Assembly: GCA_032207245.1 (NCBI GenBank)
Contig: CM063502.1
Location: 109,848,691-109,912,690, forward strand
Source: Pardosa pseudoannulata
Taxonomy: Eukaryota > Arthropoda > Arachnida > Araneae > Lycosidae
DNA: 64,000 nt
Direction of reading: 5' to 3'
A model generated the notes under the pieces. The model saw only the letters and a list, made by a program, of their open reading frames with translations, had not been told where the DNA came from and did not search any database. Each line of letters opens with the position of its first letter. The stretch's first letter is position 1. Both the position numbers and the translations under genes were made by a program. Positions 26,196 through 37,357 of this stretch are shown here, piece by piece.

Positions 26196-26228
26196 TAAAT
26201 AAGAGCTCTTTGAAAGAGCTCTTATTTA
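26196..26228. repeat. Perfect palindrome, 16-bp arms with 1-nt centre
   Basis: TAAATAAGAGCTCTTT at 26196-26211 and its exact complement at 26213-26228 flank a single G. Similarity extends about five more bases on each side with one mismatch. It sits between the two copies of the inverted duplication. Confidence 0.93.
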
Positions 26229-26258
26229 AGATACTTATTAGGAACATTTTGGCTTAGT

Positions 26259-26398
26259 CTGCTTTTACAAGCCATTGGGTACTCTCGCATTGTTACTCAA
26301 TTGTTCTCGGATGTTACTAGCTCGAAGCAACAAAACAGCTATCTGCATAACTTCTCTCTTTATTTGTGCCTTACTTACATTGACTTTACATTTTATGC
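26259..26398 (+). pseudogene. Coding-like segment, right copy of an inverted duplication
   Basis: The plus-strand frame reads CFYKPLGTLALLLNCSRMLL, then ARSNKTAICITSLFICALL and TLHFM. It aligns with the left copy through CFYKPL, RMLL, RSN, TA, LFICALLT and LHFM, with a five-codon insertion that keeps the frame. The frame continues open a short way downstream. Confidence 0.4.
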
Positions 26399-26419
26399 TA
26401 TTTTGCGGCACAAACCTTC

Positions 26420-27780
26420 ACATTGAAGTACCTTGATAGCGACGTATTATTAATATTTAATAAACTTCATTTATAACAAATCAAGAGACTTCATAAGTTC
26501 TACCGTGATCTGTCAAAACCATTACACAAAAATTAGAATAAAAAGTACACAAATAAAGCATATAATACCATAAACCCTCTAATGTGAATCAGTATGAATA
26601 CTACAATAATAGATAGCTGGTAAGATAGTAATTGTAGGAGAACAATGGCCATCTTAAATCTAATTTTCTATTCACCTATTTTGTATTGATCTAAAACTTT
26701 GATTGGCTCCCGAAACCAGGGTACTGGTGCTCCCCCACTTTTTAGTGTTCCTTCCTCTCTAGAATCCTCTCTCAGAGTGGAGCATCGCTTCTCGCTCCTT
26801 AGTTTGGAGAACTAATTTCTAAGATTGCTATTCGTCACCTACTTTTTTCTAACTGGTCGAGATCGGGTCGTTCAGAATATTATTTTTTGAACGATTATTT
26901 ACTTCTACACAAAAAAGGCAAACACCTTTCTTCATTTATAAGGGAAAACGTACATCCTAAAACGTATTAACTTATATGTACCTGCATTACAGTATAAGAA
27001 CCGAAAATATTAACCCACTAGCACTCACCTGCATATGTAACATGAGAACTCGCATTGGATATTTTACACCCGATTAGATTTCTCTAATACACATGAGGAG
27101 TAATGTTAAAATATGTGCATAAGTAAAAATATATTAACATAAAATACATTTCATTTCGGATATATTTACAAATATGTTTTAATGTCCCTTTTTTAAAAGA
27201 TCTTGGGATTATTAAATATTTAAAATTCTCGATATTTTAAAATTTATATATGTGTGGTGAATACATTTCTTCTTATTTTGATACCATTACTACTTCTGCA
27301 ATATCTCAAATAGAATGAAAGTTAGAGAAATTATACAATAAATTTGTTACGGTTACTTTAAAAATATCCCCTGTCAGATTTCGTATTATTTAGCATACCT
27401 AACAAACTATCTATAGTATTTTTAATGAAATTTTGTGCACTGAGGCTAATATGTATATATATGTGAACGTGTGTGTGTTATGACTTGAAATAATATTTTC
27501 CGTTATATTTTTAAATTTTTAATTTTCAATATTGAAATTTTAGGCTATTTTCATTTTTTTAAGATTCTTAACATTATTTATACACAATTTTTAAATACTA
27601 TAAAGATAGTGTTATCAATTGCATTTGTGAAAGAATTTGTATATCACGTGTGATAAACAGCGATATTAAATATAAAAGTCCGTATACAAGTATATAAAAG
27701 CTTGTATATAAAGCATAGTTAATTGTGTTCCACATGTGATATACAAGCATATAAAGAATTAGATGTGTATATAATATGTG
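26420..27780. other. AT-rich stretch with one GC-richer block
   Basis: The block around 26700-26880 (for example AGGGTACTGGTGCTCCCCCA) is less AT-rich and may be an old repeat. No frame or terminal repeat was identified. Confidence 0.35.
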
Positions 27781-27787
27781 ATGAATA

Positions 27788-28317
27788 TAATATCTAAGAA
27801 TCTTTTTTCTATCATTGTATTTGGGCTTTGGTTTGGTTTGGTTTAGAGCGCTACGGTCTACTGTTTTGCACACGAGGGCTGATGAGACCGGGACCTACAG
27901 TTTAAAGCCGATTCCGAACGGCTACAAATATCCATGCCAGCAGCGGGATTCGAACCCACGAACTCCGGTTCCGAAGAGCAGCGCTCTACCATTCGGCCAT
28001 CGTTCGGCGTATTTGGGCTTTGGTCATTCATTAAAATAAGCAAATGTAAATATTTGCTTATTTTCTTTAACAATAGGAAAAGGTTAGCAGAGACAGGTTA
28101 ACAGAATGCGCAAAGTGCACATTTCTTCTTTACCTCAAAATTCTAATTTTGCACATTTTTCCAAAACAATTATGATTACGCACAAGTTTTTAATCAACAA
28201 GGTAACCTGATAGGTGTATTTCGTTGTTAATGAAAATAAGCAAATATTTACATTTGCTTATTTTTATGAATGACCAAAGCCCAAATACAATGATAGAAAA
28301 AAGATTCTTAGATATTA
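27788..28317. mobile_element. Long-inverted-repeat (foldback/MITE-like) element
   Basis: The left arm starts TAATATCTAAGAATC at 27788. The right arm ends GATTCTTAGATATTA at 28317. Once the SINE and one target copy are removed, the arms match almost perfectly over about 85 bp, including GTATTTGGGCTTTGGTCATT and AAATAAGCAAATGTAAATAT. The central spacer (28066-28226) is non-coding. Confidence 0.85.
27832..28008 (-). mobile_element. Intact-looking family A SINE in one arm of the inverted repeat
   Basis: The best copy in the window. On the minus strand it has A-box TGGCCGAATGG, B-box GGTTCGAATCC, a unique body and a (CCAAA)n tail. It is flanked by a perfect 15-bp duplication GTATTTGGGCTTTGG at 27817-27831 and 28009-28023. 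The tRNA-like head is at 28008; the short repeat tail is at 27832. Confidence 0.95.
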
Positions 28318-29269
28318 AAGAAATTGTCAGATACAAGATGGTTTGCCAGAACTGACATAGTTTTCGCATTAAAAATGTGGCTATAAAATTATAAAAGAGA
28401 CATTAAGTGAGATACGCAATTCCAAAAATTAAAACAAAATTTTTTGTTAATGATTCAAAATCATTATTCTCGGAAAATAAATTATTTTTAAATATTTTCT
28501 CACATTTAAAAAAAAATATATAAATAGTATGAAAAATTTAACTGTCGTTTTTTCTTTCTGTAATTATTACAATTTCAGATTTTAAAAATGTTAATATAAA
28601 TTATTCCGAATGCTACAAACGGGTAATATCTATAAATGTTAAAATTATAAGATATTTTTTAAAGTTAATAGTTTTGAAGCTCGAGTTTGATATTTTTTTT
28701 TTCATAATATCTTACAATGCAAAATATATTACTAACTTTATAATTGAAATATTTTTAACAAATTACATTTCCTATGTTCCATCTAGCTTATAGAACGGCC
28801 GACTGTTTTAAGTTTTGGTGTGAATAACCTTAAGCAGGTGTCCTACAGTTCATTTGCAATGGTATATAATATGGGTTACAAATGATGCGTGTATGAAACT
28901 CGTTTTAACCCGTATTAACAAAAGAGATGACGGTAACTGGGAAAAAAAATGTACTTCGATCAATCATTTCAGAAAGAGGGAAAAACACTCCAAATTGCTA
29001 TATTGGGGATATAAAAATAATATAAAACCTGTAGTGTTAGAAATGTATTGTAGTTAATTAGTTTAATGTGCAAGAATATTGTTCACTTATAAATAAAGAA
29101 ATCATAGAATAAAACGTAAAACGCAGATTAAAAATAACAATAATGTGCCGTTTAGCGTGGCCAGTCTATGAAAAAGTAGCCAGCTCTTTCGGAACAGTTA
29201 GTTTTACAATATTCTCCAGATAAAATTGGGTTATACCAAGCAGGCTAAATTTGAAAAAGAACTTTTTAA

Positions 29270-29982
29270 CCGCTTCCCTCACAAATTTTTTTGAAAAAAA
29301 AAAACTGCAAAAAATCATCACATTTTTTTATTTTATTATTAAATACAAGGAAATGAAACAAAACAAAATATGTAGGTTTTAAATTGACTTTTTTAATTTC
29401 TTACAGGTGTAAAAGCATTTAGTTTTAATATTAGTTTACTATCCCGGGTTATTTCGGGTAGATGGAAAACGTTAAATATTACTCTTTGCATGATAGTTTT
29501 TGAAACAAGGTACAACACAAAAAGATACCTGACATTCTGTACCCTGGTATCTGATTTCTTTTCTTACTGGCTTATCTCTGAAATTTGTTTTACGGGAGCA
29601 CAGGGTACACTGTCTAGTTAGATTTGATTTTTTTTTTTTTTTCCCAGTAGCAGGAATAACATCTGGAAAATGCTTTGAGGTTAACCTGAGTGGTAAAAGA
29701 CTAATGCTGGGTCTTTCTGATGTAGCAGAAAACAATGATTTGCTGAGATTAGGTTTTCAATCAGTGGAAAACACCTGATCAGTCCTGCCAAAAGAATCGC
29801 GAAACCAACAAAACTTAACAAACTGCCAAAGTTGAATATTTCCTTTCATTTCCTCCAGGCCAAGTAAAACCGTGATAAAACAAATCGTACTGTCAAATTC
29901 TGCTTCGCCCAAGTTTTCTCAGGATAATAATTAACTGCAATATATACGAACCCGAGATAACTCAGGATAATCAGGCAAGCGG
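29270..29982 (-). mobile_element. Internally deleted piggyBac element
   Basis: TTAA at 29266-29269 precedes CCGCTTCCCTCA. The right end is TCAGGCAAGCGG (complement CCGCTTGCCTGA), followed by TTTA, a TTAA with one substitution. Inner inverted motifs GGGTTATTTCGGG and CCCGAGATAACTC also pair. It carries only the transposase C-terminus. Confidence 0.8.
29472..29735 (-). pseudogene. piggyBac transposase C-terminal zinc-binding domain
   Basis: The 87-codon minus-strand frame has RLTSKHFPDVIPATGKKKKK, CTLCSRK, then CQVSFCVVPCFKNYH. The Cys pairs, the CVVPCF..YH signature and the preceding RLTxxHFPxxIP motif are typical of PGBD4-like piggyBac transposases. The catalytic DDD core is absent. The poly-lysine tract comes from a homopolymer run. 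Confidence 0.85.
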
Positions 29983-31042
29983 TTTATTTTCATAATCGCT
30001 CTTTTCTACACAAACACGGAGCCACATGCAACCATACATATATCAAAAGTATATGAGAGACTAATTTCGAGAGATTATTCAATACTCTTTTGCTGGGAAC
30101 ATTCTTGTAGGAAATGAGATGACAAAACTGCCAGATCTGCAACCGGTCTTTCTTTAACTTACCCTGACATTACAGCTGTACTTAGATGTTAGCGAAAGAC
30201 ACAACCGAAAAAAAAATTTTAAAAAAAAATAAGAACTTTAAAGGCAATAATACATTAATACAACGAAGTTAACAACATCAGCAACAAACCTATTATTTAT
30301 TTACCCCACAGATTTGGTCATGTCTCCACTTAGATATTTTGGAAATAAATCCACCGATTTTTAAAAATCTGACCTTGCAACACTGCTGGTATATATTCCT
30401 TTAGACGTAGCACGATAGGTAACATGTAACCGATTAAACGTGTTATTGTATCGTGTTCGTTACGACATGATTTATAAAAACAAACTGAAAGAAGTATTTT
30501 GAAATGTCTCCTTTCTCCTAAGCATTTTACTAACTGTGCTTGTGCCTGTTGCATCTTCTAAACACGGTTTTTTTTAAATTGAAATCCATCAAAGCATACT
30601 TAAGATCTACAATGTTATATGATCGATTAACCTCACTGTCACTTATTTTCAATTGAAAATGACTTCTCACTGAAAACTGACTTCACAGATATTCACAAGA
30701 AAAATTATGTTATAACTGAAAATATTCATTTCGTTGCTTAGTTCAATTTAAGTTTTATTTCATGCAATAAAAATGCTATGATCAATAAATCCTGATCATA
30801 GAGTGTAAGACTAGAAGCTATATTAACGTGTTTTAATATATTAAATAACCAAATTTTCTTCGATTCACAATACCATACTGAAGCTACAGGTAGAGCCCGA
30901 TGTGGTCCCCAAGGCACAGCATAAATCCCCCCCCCCCGTAACACGAATTTCACTCACTGCACTACGGCCCTAGAATTTTCATTCTAAAAAATAAAACTGA
31001 AAACAGCAACAACAAAAACAGCTATACTTTTCTACCCAAGGC

Positions 31043-31560
31043 TTTTGCCCGTTTGAGGTGCCCGTCCGGCCTTGCGGTCTTATGCTACATGTTAACTGAT
31101 TTGGAGAGAGAGAGAAAAAGTAAAAGGAGGGAAGCGCAAAAAACCCTAAGCACGCTCCTGTCTGACAGTAAGAATTATGTTAACATTGTATTGCAGAAGA
31201 AATGGCAAAATATCTGGGACCAACAAACCAATAATAAATTGTATTCTGTGAAACCCATTATTCCTAACTGGTTTCTAATCTCCTCTAGGAAGTATAACGC
31301 CGTTGTTACTCGTCATGTTATCGAGTATGCTCGCTTCACCCTGTTGCGTTAGAACTTGCTCCTATTTGTAAACATTGTAATTTACCCACTACTGTGAAAC
31401 ACATTCTTGTAGATGAACCAAGCTCTCAGTATCATCGTGTTTAACATTTTTATGAGTTCCATACTTCATGATCTACCACATTTGAATCCGATATTGGCTT
31501 TTTATACATATAATTTCAGAAGCCAATTGGACTCATCACTATTTGTCCATACAATTTTAT
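31043..31560 (+). pseudogene. Jockey-like LINE reverse transcriptase ORF, 3' end relic
   Basis: The plus-strand frame carries LQKKWQNIWDQQTNNKLYSV, then KPIIPNW and VVTRHVIEYARFTL. A frameshift near 31350 leads to CKHCNLPTTVKHILVD in another frame. The order W..W....NNKL..I(K)P, then R..GH(T)R.TH, then C..C...LTVxHIL is the usual C-terminus of jockey-clade ORF2. Several substitutions and the shift mark it as dead. Possible continuation to about 31540 (ESDIGFLYIYNF). Confidence 0.72.
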
Positions 31561-32461
31561 TACTTATATTTACATATTTGTTGTTATCTTCTGAATTTTA
31601 TTCCTTTTATTGCTGTTTTTACTTGGATAAAACAGCCTTGGTTTACAATTTGTTTGGCACAATATGCCCCAAGAGGACTCAGTGCTATCTTCTTCACATA
31701 TCATCATTAAATCCTAAAACCACTCAGTTATTTTAATTTTAAACATGTATTACTGGAAAATATGGATAGTTTGCATACTTTTTTCAATTTTTAGCATATC
31801 CTAAATGTAGTATTGCCCAAATGACATTACAGATACTAAGCTTTTCACAAGTAGAGCAATACACACTTTTAACATTAACAATATATTACGTCTACAAACT
31901 AAAAGTTTTTTGTTTATCTACTATCTTAAGACATTACTTAAAAATAAAGAGGGGGTAAAAAAATCAACTAAGCTGATTATAACTGATCATTCTCAGCTGA
32001 CCTATACAGCAATATGTTATTAAATTCATGGAATTTAAGTATACTTTTGTAATCTGTAAACCTTTTGATGCTTAACAAAACAAACTTTTTTTTATCCTAA
32101 AAAAGTGTTTCTACAAGAAAACGTATAACAGCTGAAGATAAACTATGCACCGCATCACAAATGTTGCCCCAGGTTGCTGAATTCTTTTTATGCAAAATAA
32201 ATTTTTATGTTTCTGGATAATGCAGTATATTTTGAGTGCTACTATGGTTTAAAAGGGTTTGTTATTGTCAGGTCTGGATGAATGGAAACATTTAAGCAGT
32301 TGAGTTCTTTATCATAGAAAAAAAAATTAAATACTTGTGCATAAAAAATGGCCTATCTCTCAATGTTACGATATATTAAAATGAACCTAATCCTTGTTGC
32401 TCTGATAAACATTTCAATGTTATTTATATCCTCCTTAACCATATTTATACTTTTTCTTCAG

Positions 32462-33043
32462 GTAAACTTTTTATTAGTACTACTATTAGTAACTAACATA
32501 CTTGGAAATGAAGAAGATTCCCAGGCCACTTTAAATTCAACAGATGATAATCTAGAACCTCATTTCAATGATCATGATGATCAGGAGTTTAGCTCATCAA
32601 CAGTATCCGAGAAAGTTCCAGAATCAATTGGAATGCCACAGACAAGTGAGCCCAAGCCTCGTCCTCACCAGAAACATAAAAATCCTACTGATAGTATACG
32701 TTCACATAACAGAAGTCCTGTGTATGAAGTAGTTAACCAACCATGTTACTCTCCTGGATGTGGTGGATATGGTCCCCAGGAGGGTTTTACAGGTAGTAGA
32801 TGGCAACCAGGAAGGAACAGATTTGGACCTTATCCTAAGTATTATGAACCCCGAAGGAGAGGAGGATATCGAGAGTTTTTACCTCAACCCGGCTATGGAC
32901 CAAACTACGGGCCAGCCCCCTATCCAGATTATGGATACGGACCAAGACCTATGAATCCCAGAGACAGGTTTGGAGGTTATGGCCGTCCAGTCTTTGATGG
33001 TGGATATAATCGCCCACCATATGACGATTATTTTTTAGGATGA
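32462..33043 (+). CDS. Gly/Tyr/Pro-rich secreted-type protein, terminal exon
   Basis: Seen: an open frame runs to TGA at 33041-33043. A pyrimidine-rich tract and CTTCAG at 32461, with a TTAAC branch-like site upstream, mark an acceptor. From there the frame reads VNFLLVLLLVTNILG, like the core of a signal peptide, so the initiator Met is probably in an unseen upstream exon. The mature part has an acidic/Ser segment, a His/Lys/Pro segment (around PKPRPHQKHKNP), one close Cys pair (CYSPGC) and then about 95 residues rich in Gly, Tyr, Pro and Arg with GYGP/YGPxP-type repeats. The unspliced frame extends to ATG 32348 (231 aa), but its leader would be an implausibly long hydrophobic run. I do not recognise the family. 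A secreted matrix, cuticle or gland protein is an inference from composition only. Confidence 0.65.
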   Translation, partial: VNFLLVLLLVTNILGNEEDSQATLNSTDDNLEPHFNDHDDQEFSSSTVSEKVPESIGMPQTSEPKPRPHQKHKNPTDSIRSHNRSPVYEVVNQPCYSPGCGGYGPQEGFTGSRWQPGRNRFGPYPKYYEPRRRGGYREFLPQPGYGPNYGPAPYPDYGYGPRPMNPRDRFGGYGRPVFDGGYNRPPYDDYFLG

Positions 33044-33800
33044 AAGTGATATACATCAGACCATAGGAAACTTAACACTGATATATATGATTGAAGACCT
33101 TAAAAGCTTACAATACTATGTTACTTAAAAGGAAATGGCGTGAATACGACCTATTTCTTTAAAAGAATCTAGTCACAAATAGACAATCACTAGTTTGTCA
33201 AAGCACATTTACTTGGCACCAGAAATGCAATGAAGCACGTGTTTGGAGTACTCAACTGTGTTATTTTCAATAGTACAACAAGACAATCAACTTAGAATAA
33301 CTATTGTTCATTAATGAAGTAAATAGTAAATTCAGAGATTACATATTATAAAATTGTGATGTATACAGTTAACAGAGTGCAAATCATCACAACAATGTGT
33401 ATATGGAAGTGTTTTAAAAATGAAACAATATACACATAGTGTATATATTTTTGTGTTGGATAGGTCAGCATAACATAATGGCAATGGAAGAAAATAAAAC
33501 AGGAAACAAAACCAGCAATAGCAGCTCACAAAACCTAAATTTGCTTTTCAACATTGCACAAAAGTGTCATTATATGAACGTATCCTGTCTATTTTCCTCT
33601 GAACTATATAACATGTCAGCACATATACTATGAGATTTATGCAAATCATGTACACTTGAGCAAAAAAATCTGTATATTCATTTAATATGAATGTTATATT
33701 GTGCAGCATTCACCTAGTGTAGCAAAAGATATAAATAAAATCAATTTTTAACTTTTGTTATTTGTAGTTGCAATGAAAATAAAATCAAACAATAAATAAT
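33044..33800 (+). other. Probable 3' untranslated region of the Gly/Tyr-rich gene
   Basis: AT-rich noncoding sequence follows the stop codon. AATAAA hexamers occur near 33493, 33736 and 33774, any of which could end the transcript. Short open frames here are not convincing. Confidence 0.4.
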
Positions 33801-36078
33801 TGCTTTTAAAAAGAGAGTAATACAAGTTTTTACAAGCAAAGAAAAGTCTGAAAATTTTAAAAATAAACTTTTTTTTTTGGGGGGGGGGACAAGCATACCA
33901 CCCATTAATGTAATATTTATTTATCTGTGTAATGCAATTAACTTACTCTAAAAGCACATATTGGAGCACTAATTTTATTGTTAAGCATAAATTATAAATG
34001 AAGAAAAATTTCAAACTGTAGAAAAAATAAATAAAGTTTTACAAAATCTACAATAAAACAGAGATTAACCAGAACTAAATCACAGCCAATTTAACAAATA
34101 CCACTTACAGATAAACATACATAAAAGAGATCATAATAAATATAGAAAAACATTTGACCTACCATAGCAATAAAGCTGTATGTACTATTTCAAATACTGT
34201 ACTAAAATATGAACATAAACTAATTTTCCAACTGGAAGAAAGTACTTTTACAATATATTATATATTCTTCATTTTAATTACTTGTTTGTGATTACAGATG
34301 ATTCAGTAATTATACAGGACTTAAATTAATTCAACAGTGAACAGGAATGATTCTAAATACATAATCTATATTAAACTTAAAATAAATATATATAAAAATG
34401 CATTGAAATACTTTTTAATGATTTTTTTCACAGTATCTTACAGAATACTAAACTATAGAGATAATATACTTTGTACATTTCGAAGAGAAATGCTTCTTTC
34501 CAGTAAGCATGGACAGCTTAATACATTAACTATACAAGCACAACAATGCATCTTCTAGCATTTAACTTTCTATTTTACATCATTCAACCAATAAAGCTCT
34601 TAGGTAAAAATGTATTTGAATTTTGTAGGGGAATGCATGTCTGATGACTGTACATCAGCATTAAGTAAAAATTGAAAGTAAATCAGCTACTATTTCATAT
34701 ATTTCAGCTGTATCACTTATTTTAAAAATAAAAAAAGGCTATACATGACAATACTTAAATACTTCAAGCATTTATTTTTGAGATCAAAAATGAATGTTGA
34801 AATATGTTTAAAAATAACACCTTTTATCACATGATTTATTCAAAACCGCCAAATGTAAAAATTAAGCAGCTTGACCTAGAGGCATGTCAAGCTTAGATAC
34901 AAGCGATTCTAAATAAAAAAGAAAAGTAGACATAAACAACCCAATACAGACAACATTTCAGAACATGTTATAGCCTTCAAATGAAAAGATTAAATCATGC
35001 AGGGAAATACAATAAATTATATCTTTAGGTTATACAAAAATACAATTCAATTCATATAAAAATTTATTTTTAGTGCCATCAGAATTTCTGATAATAATAA
35101 TACAGAACACTCCTCTAGTACACACAAAACTTAACAATGTTAAAAAAAATTCTCTTTTCTTCAGCTTTCATCAATTAAAATAAATAAATAAATTATTCAT
35201 AAGATAAAATTATAAATTATTTGCATGTTTCTAGCTTAAAACTATTTATTTCTAAATTAAAAAAATTTAAATCATAGCATGAATTTTGATTACATTTTTC
35301 TCATAAAAAAATAAGAATTTAAATACACAAATAACATGATATATTATTCCAGAAATCTAGATCTAATAAATACTCAAAGTTAGATTTGTATAAACAAGAA
35401 AAAGCAAATAAGATAATTTCCAGAGAGAAATATTTGAACTGGAAAGGCTACTATAATTGATTATGTGCAAATAAATTCATTCAGTTAAAAGAATTTGAAA
35501 GTACAAAATAAAACACTCATAGGTAAAACCTCACATATAAACTTTATAAAATCATACAAATTTCCAGATTTATTCATCTTATTGTAATAGAAATAATATA
35601 CTAATGGAGAAATATGTATCACAAACCAAAATTCCATGACTAAAATTCATATTTTTAAATGGACTAGTATCAGCACACAACTACAGAATGCAGTTAACAG
35701 AGTAAATCAAAATTAATGATATAAAATTTTGAAGATTTAAGTGATAAAGAAAATTTGTAAGAAAAAAAACTATATACATTTAATAGCATTTAAAAGTATT
35801 GATGACAAAGCAGCAAGAGTGTATTTCTCCATTCAATAAATTTATACTTTAAAACAAATATTAGAAATTCTAAATTACTTCTCTACAATTTTTAATATTG
35901 TGTGAAACATTGATGATGATTAATAAATTAGGTAAATCAGCCCAAATAAAACTATATATGACAAGAAAACTATAACTAATTTTTTTTCAAATATATATTT
36001 AAAATATAAGTCAATTAACAAAAAATCTATAAAATTTTAATTTAATATCTACAGAAAACAGAAATAATGCTTTGAGTA
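33801..36078. other. AT-rich intergenic stretch
   Basis: Homopolymers near 33869-33888 (T then G runs). No gene or defined repeat was seen. Confidence 0.5.
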
Positions 36079-36545
36079 TTTAAAACCAGGGCTTCGAACC
36101 GTAATTTTTTTTTGTTCCGGTTTTCGTTCCGGTTCAACTAAAAAATTAATATTGGTTCAGTTCCGGTTTTCGCTCCGCCAAAAATAACGGTTTTCAGTTC
36201 AGTTCCGGTTTTTGCTCTGCCAAAAATAACTGTTTTCGTTTCAGTTCCAAATGAATAATTCCATTTTATGTATATTCTTATTTGTACTAAAAATATAATT
36301 CTATCATAAACAAAAAATGTAATTCTATCAAAATTTAGAAGATTTTATTCTTTTTTTAATTGGTACACTATGTGCATTGATACAAACAGCAGGTACGATA
36401 AGAGCGGTGAGCAGAGGACGGCGAGCATTGGCATTGTTATCCATTATCAAAATCGCATTTGACAACTAGGTTCATGATTACCCACATTCGTCGTTTGACT
36501 CTCACATCGTGCACTTGGCCTTGCAATAATTATGTAAAAAATATA

Positions 36546-36862
36546 TTATTTATTTAACATATGAAAATTGCCTCTAATTATTAATATATCTTCAAACGTG
36601 GTTTCACTGAGATTACTTCTGTTGTCTCGGAAAATAAATTTCAAACCTGAAAACGCTCTTTCAACACTAACTTGTGTAGCTGGAGCTGCCAAAACCACCA
36701 TTGCAATCTTATACAAGTGCAGATATGTAATTTTATTATCTTCCCAGAAATCTAAAATATGCTTTATATCAAGCCTTCGTACATTGTCAAAATTATTTAA
36801 AATGAATTCAATGTCAATCTCGGTAGAAATAGAGGTTCTATGTGTTTTTATTACTGCCAAGT
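36546..36862 (-). pseudogene. Outer hAT transposase, C-terminal dimerisation domain
   Basis: The frame holds KIAMVVLAAPATQVSVERAF, then SGLKFIFRDNRSNLSET and ILIIRGN to a stop. This is the classical hAT dimerisation motif (PATxxSVERxFS). It is the downstream half of the reading frame interrupted by the inner element; the upstream half is at 39340-39640. Confidence 0.9.
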
Positions 36863-37069
36863 CTCTAAATCAGGGGTAGGGAACGCGGTGCCCCCGATAG
36901 ATTTTTAATGCGCCCTCGCTGGACTAATATAAATGTATGATAGCCAGAGCGATTTACTTACTCTTGTCAAACGGCGATATACAGCAAGTAGTCAGTTGAG
37001 TTTAGGATTGTGCATAGATTAGCAGTTTGCTAACCTTAAGCATATCTAATAACACACACGTATTTTTTG

Positions 37070-37248
37070 GTTTGGTTTGGTTTGGAATGCTACGGTCTAC
37101 TTTTTGCAGCACGAGGGATAATGAGACCGGGACCTACTGCTTAAAGCCGATTCCGAACGGCTACAAACATCCATGCCATAGTGGGATTCGAACCCACGAA
37201 CTCCGGTTCCGAAGGCCAGCACCCTAACCATTCGGCCATCGTTCGGCG
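37070..37248 (-). mobile_element. Family A SINE inside the inner hAT
   Basis: Minus-strand head GATGGCCGAATGGTTAGGGT, B-box GGTTCGAATCCCAC, family body and (CCAAA)n tail. The duplication CACGTATTTTTTG lies at 37057-37069 and 37249-37261. It sits upstream of the transposase frame. Confidence 0.95.
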
Positions 37249-37357
37249 CACGTATTTTTTGTTAGTGTGTGATTGTATTTCGAATAGACCACGCATAAAC
37301 TGTGCAATTAAAACTACCAAATAATCTGAAAATAATTCTTTTCTTTCAAAACCCTTC

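Noticed and set aside
27832..28008. A functional tRNA gene
   Set aside because: The A- and B-boxes belong to a SINE head: a unique body, a (CCAAA)n tail and a target duplication follow, and the cloverleaf is imperfect. The same applies to the other family A copies.
30330..30554. Minus-strand frame MQQAQAQLVKCLGERRHF
   Set aside because: No motif or splice context recognised; kept out for lack of support.
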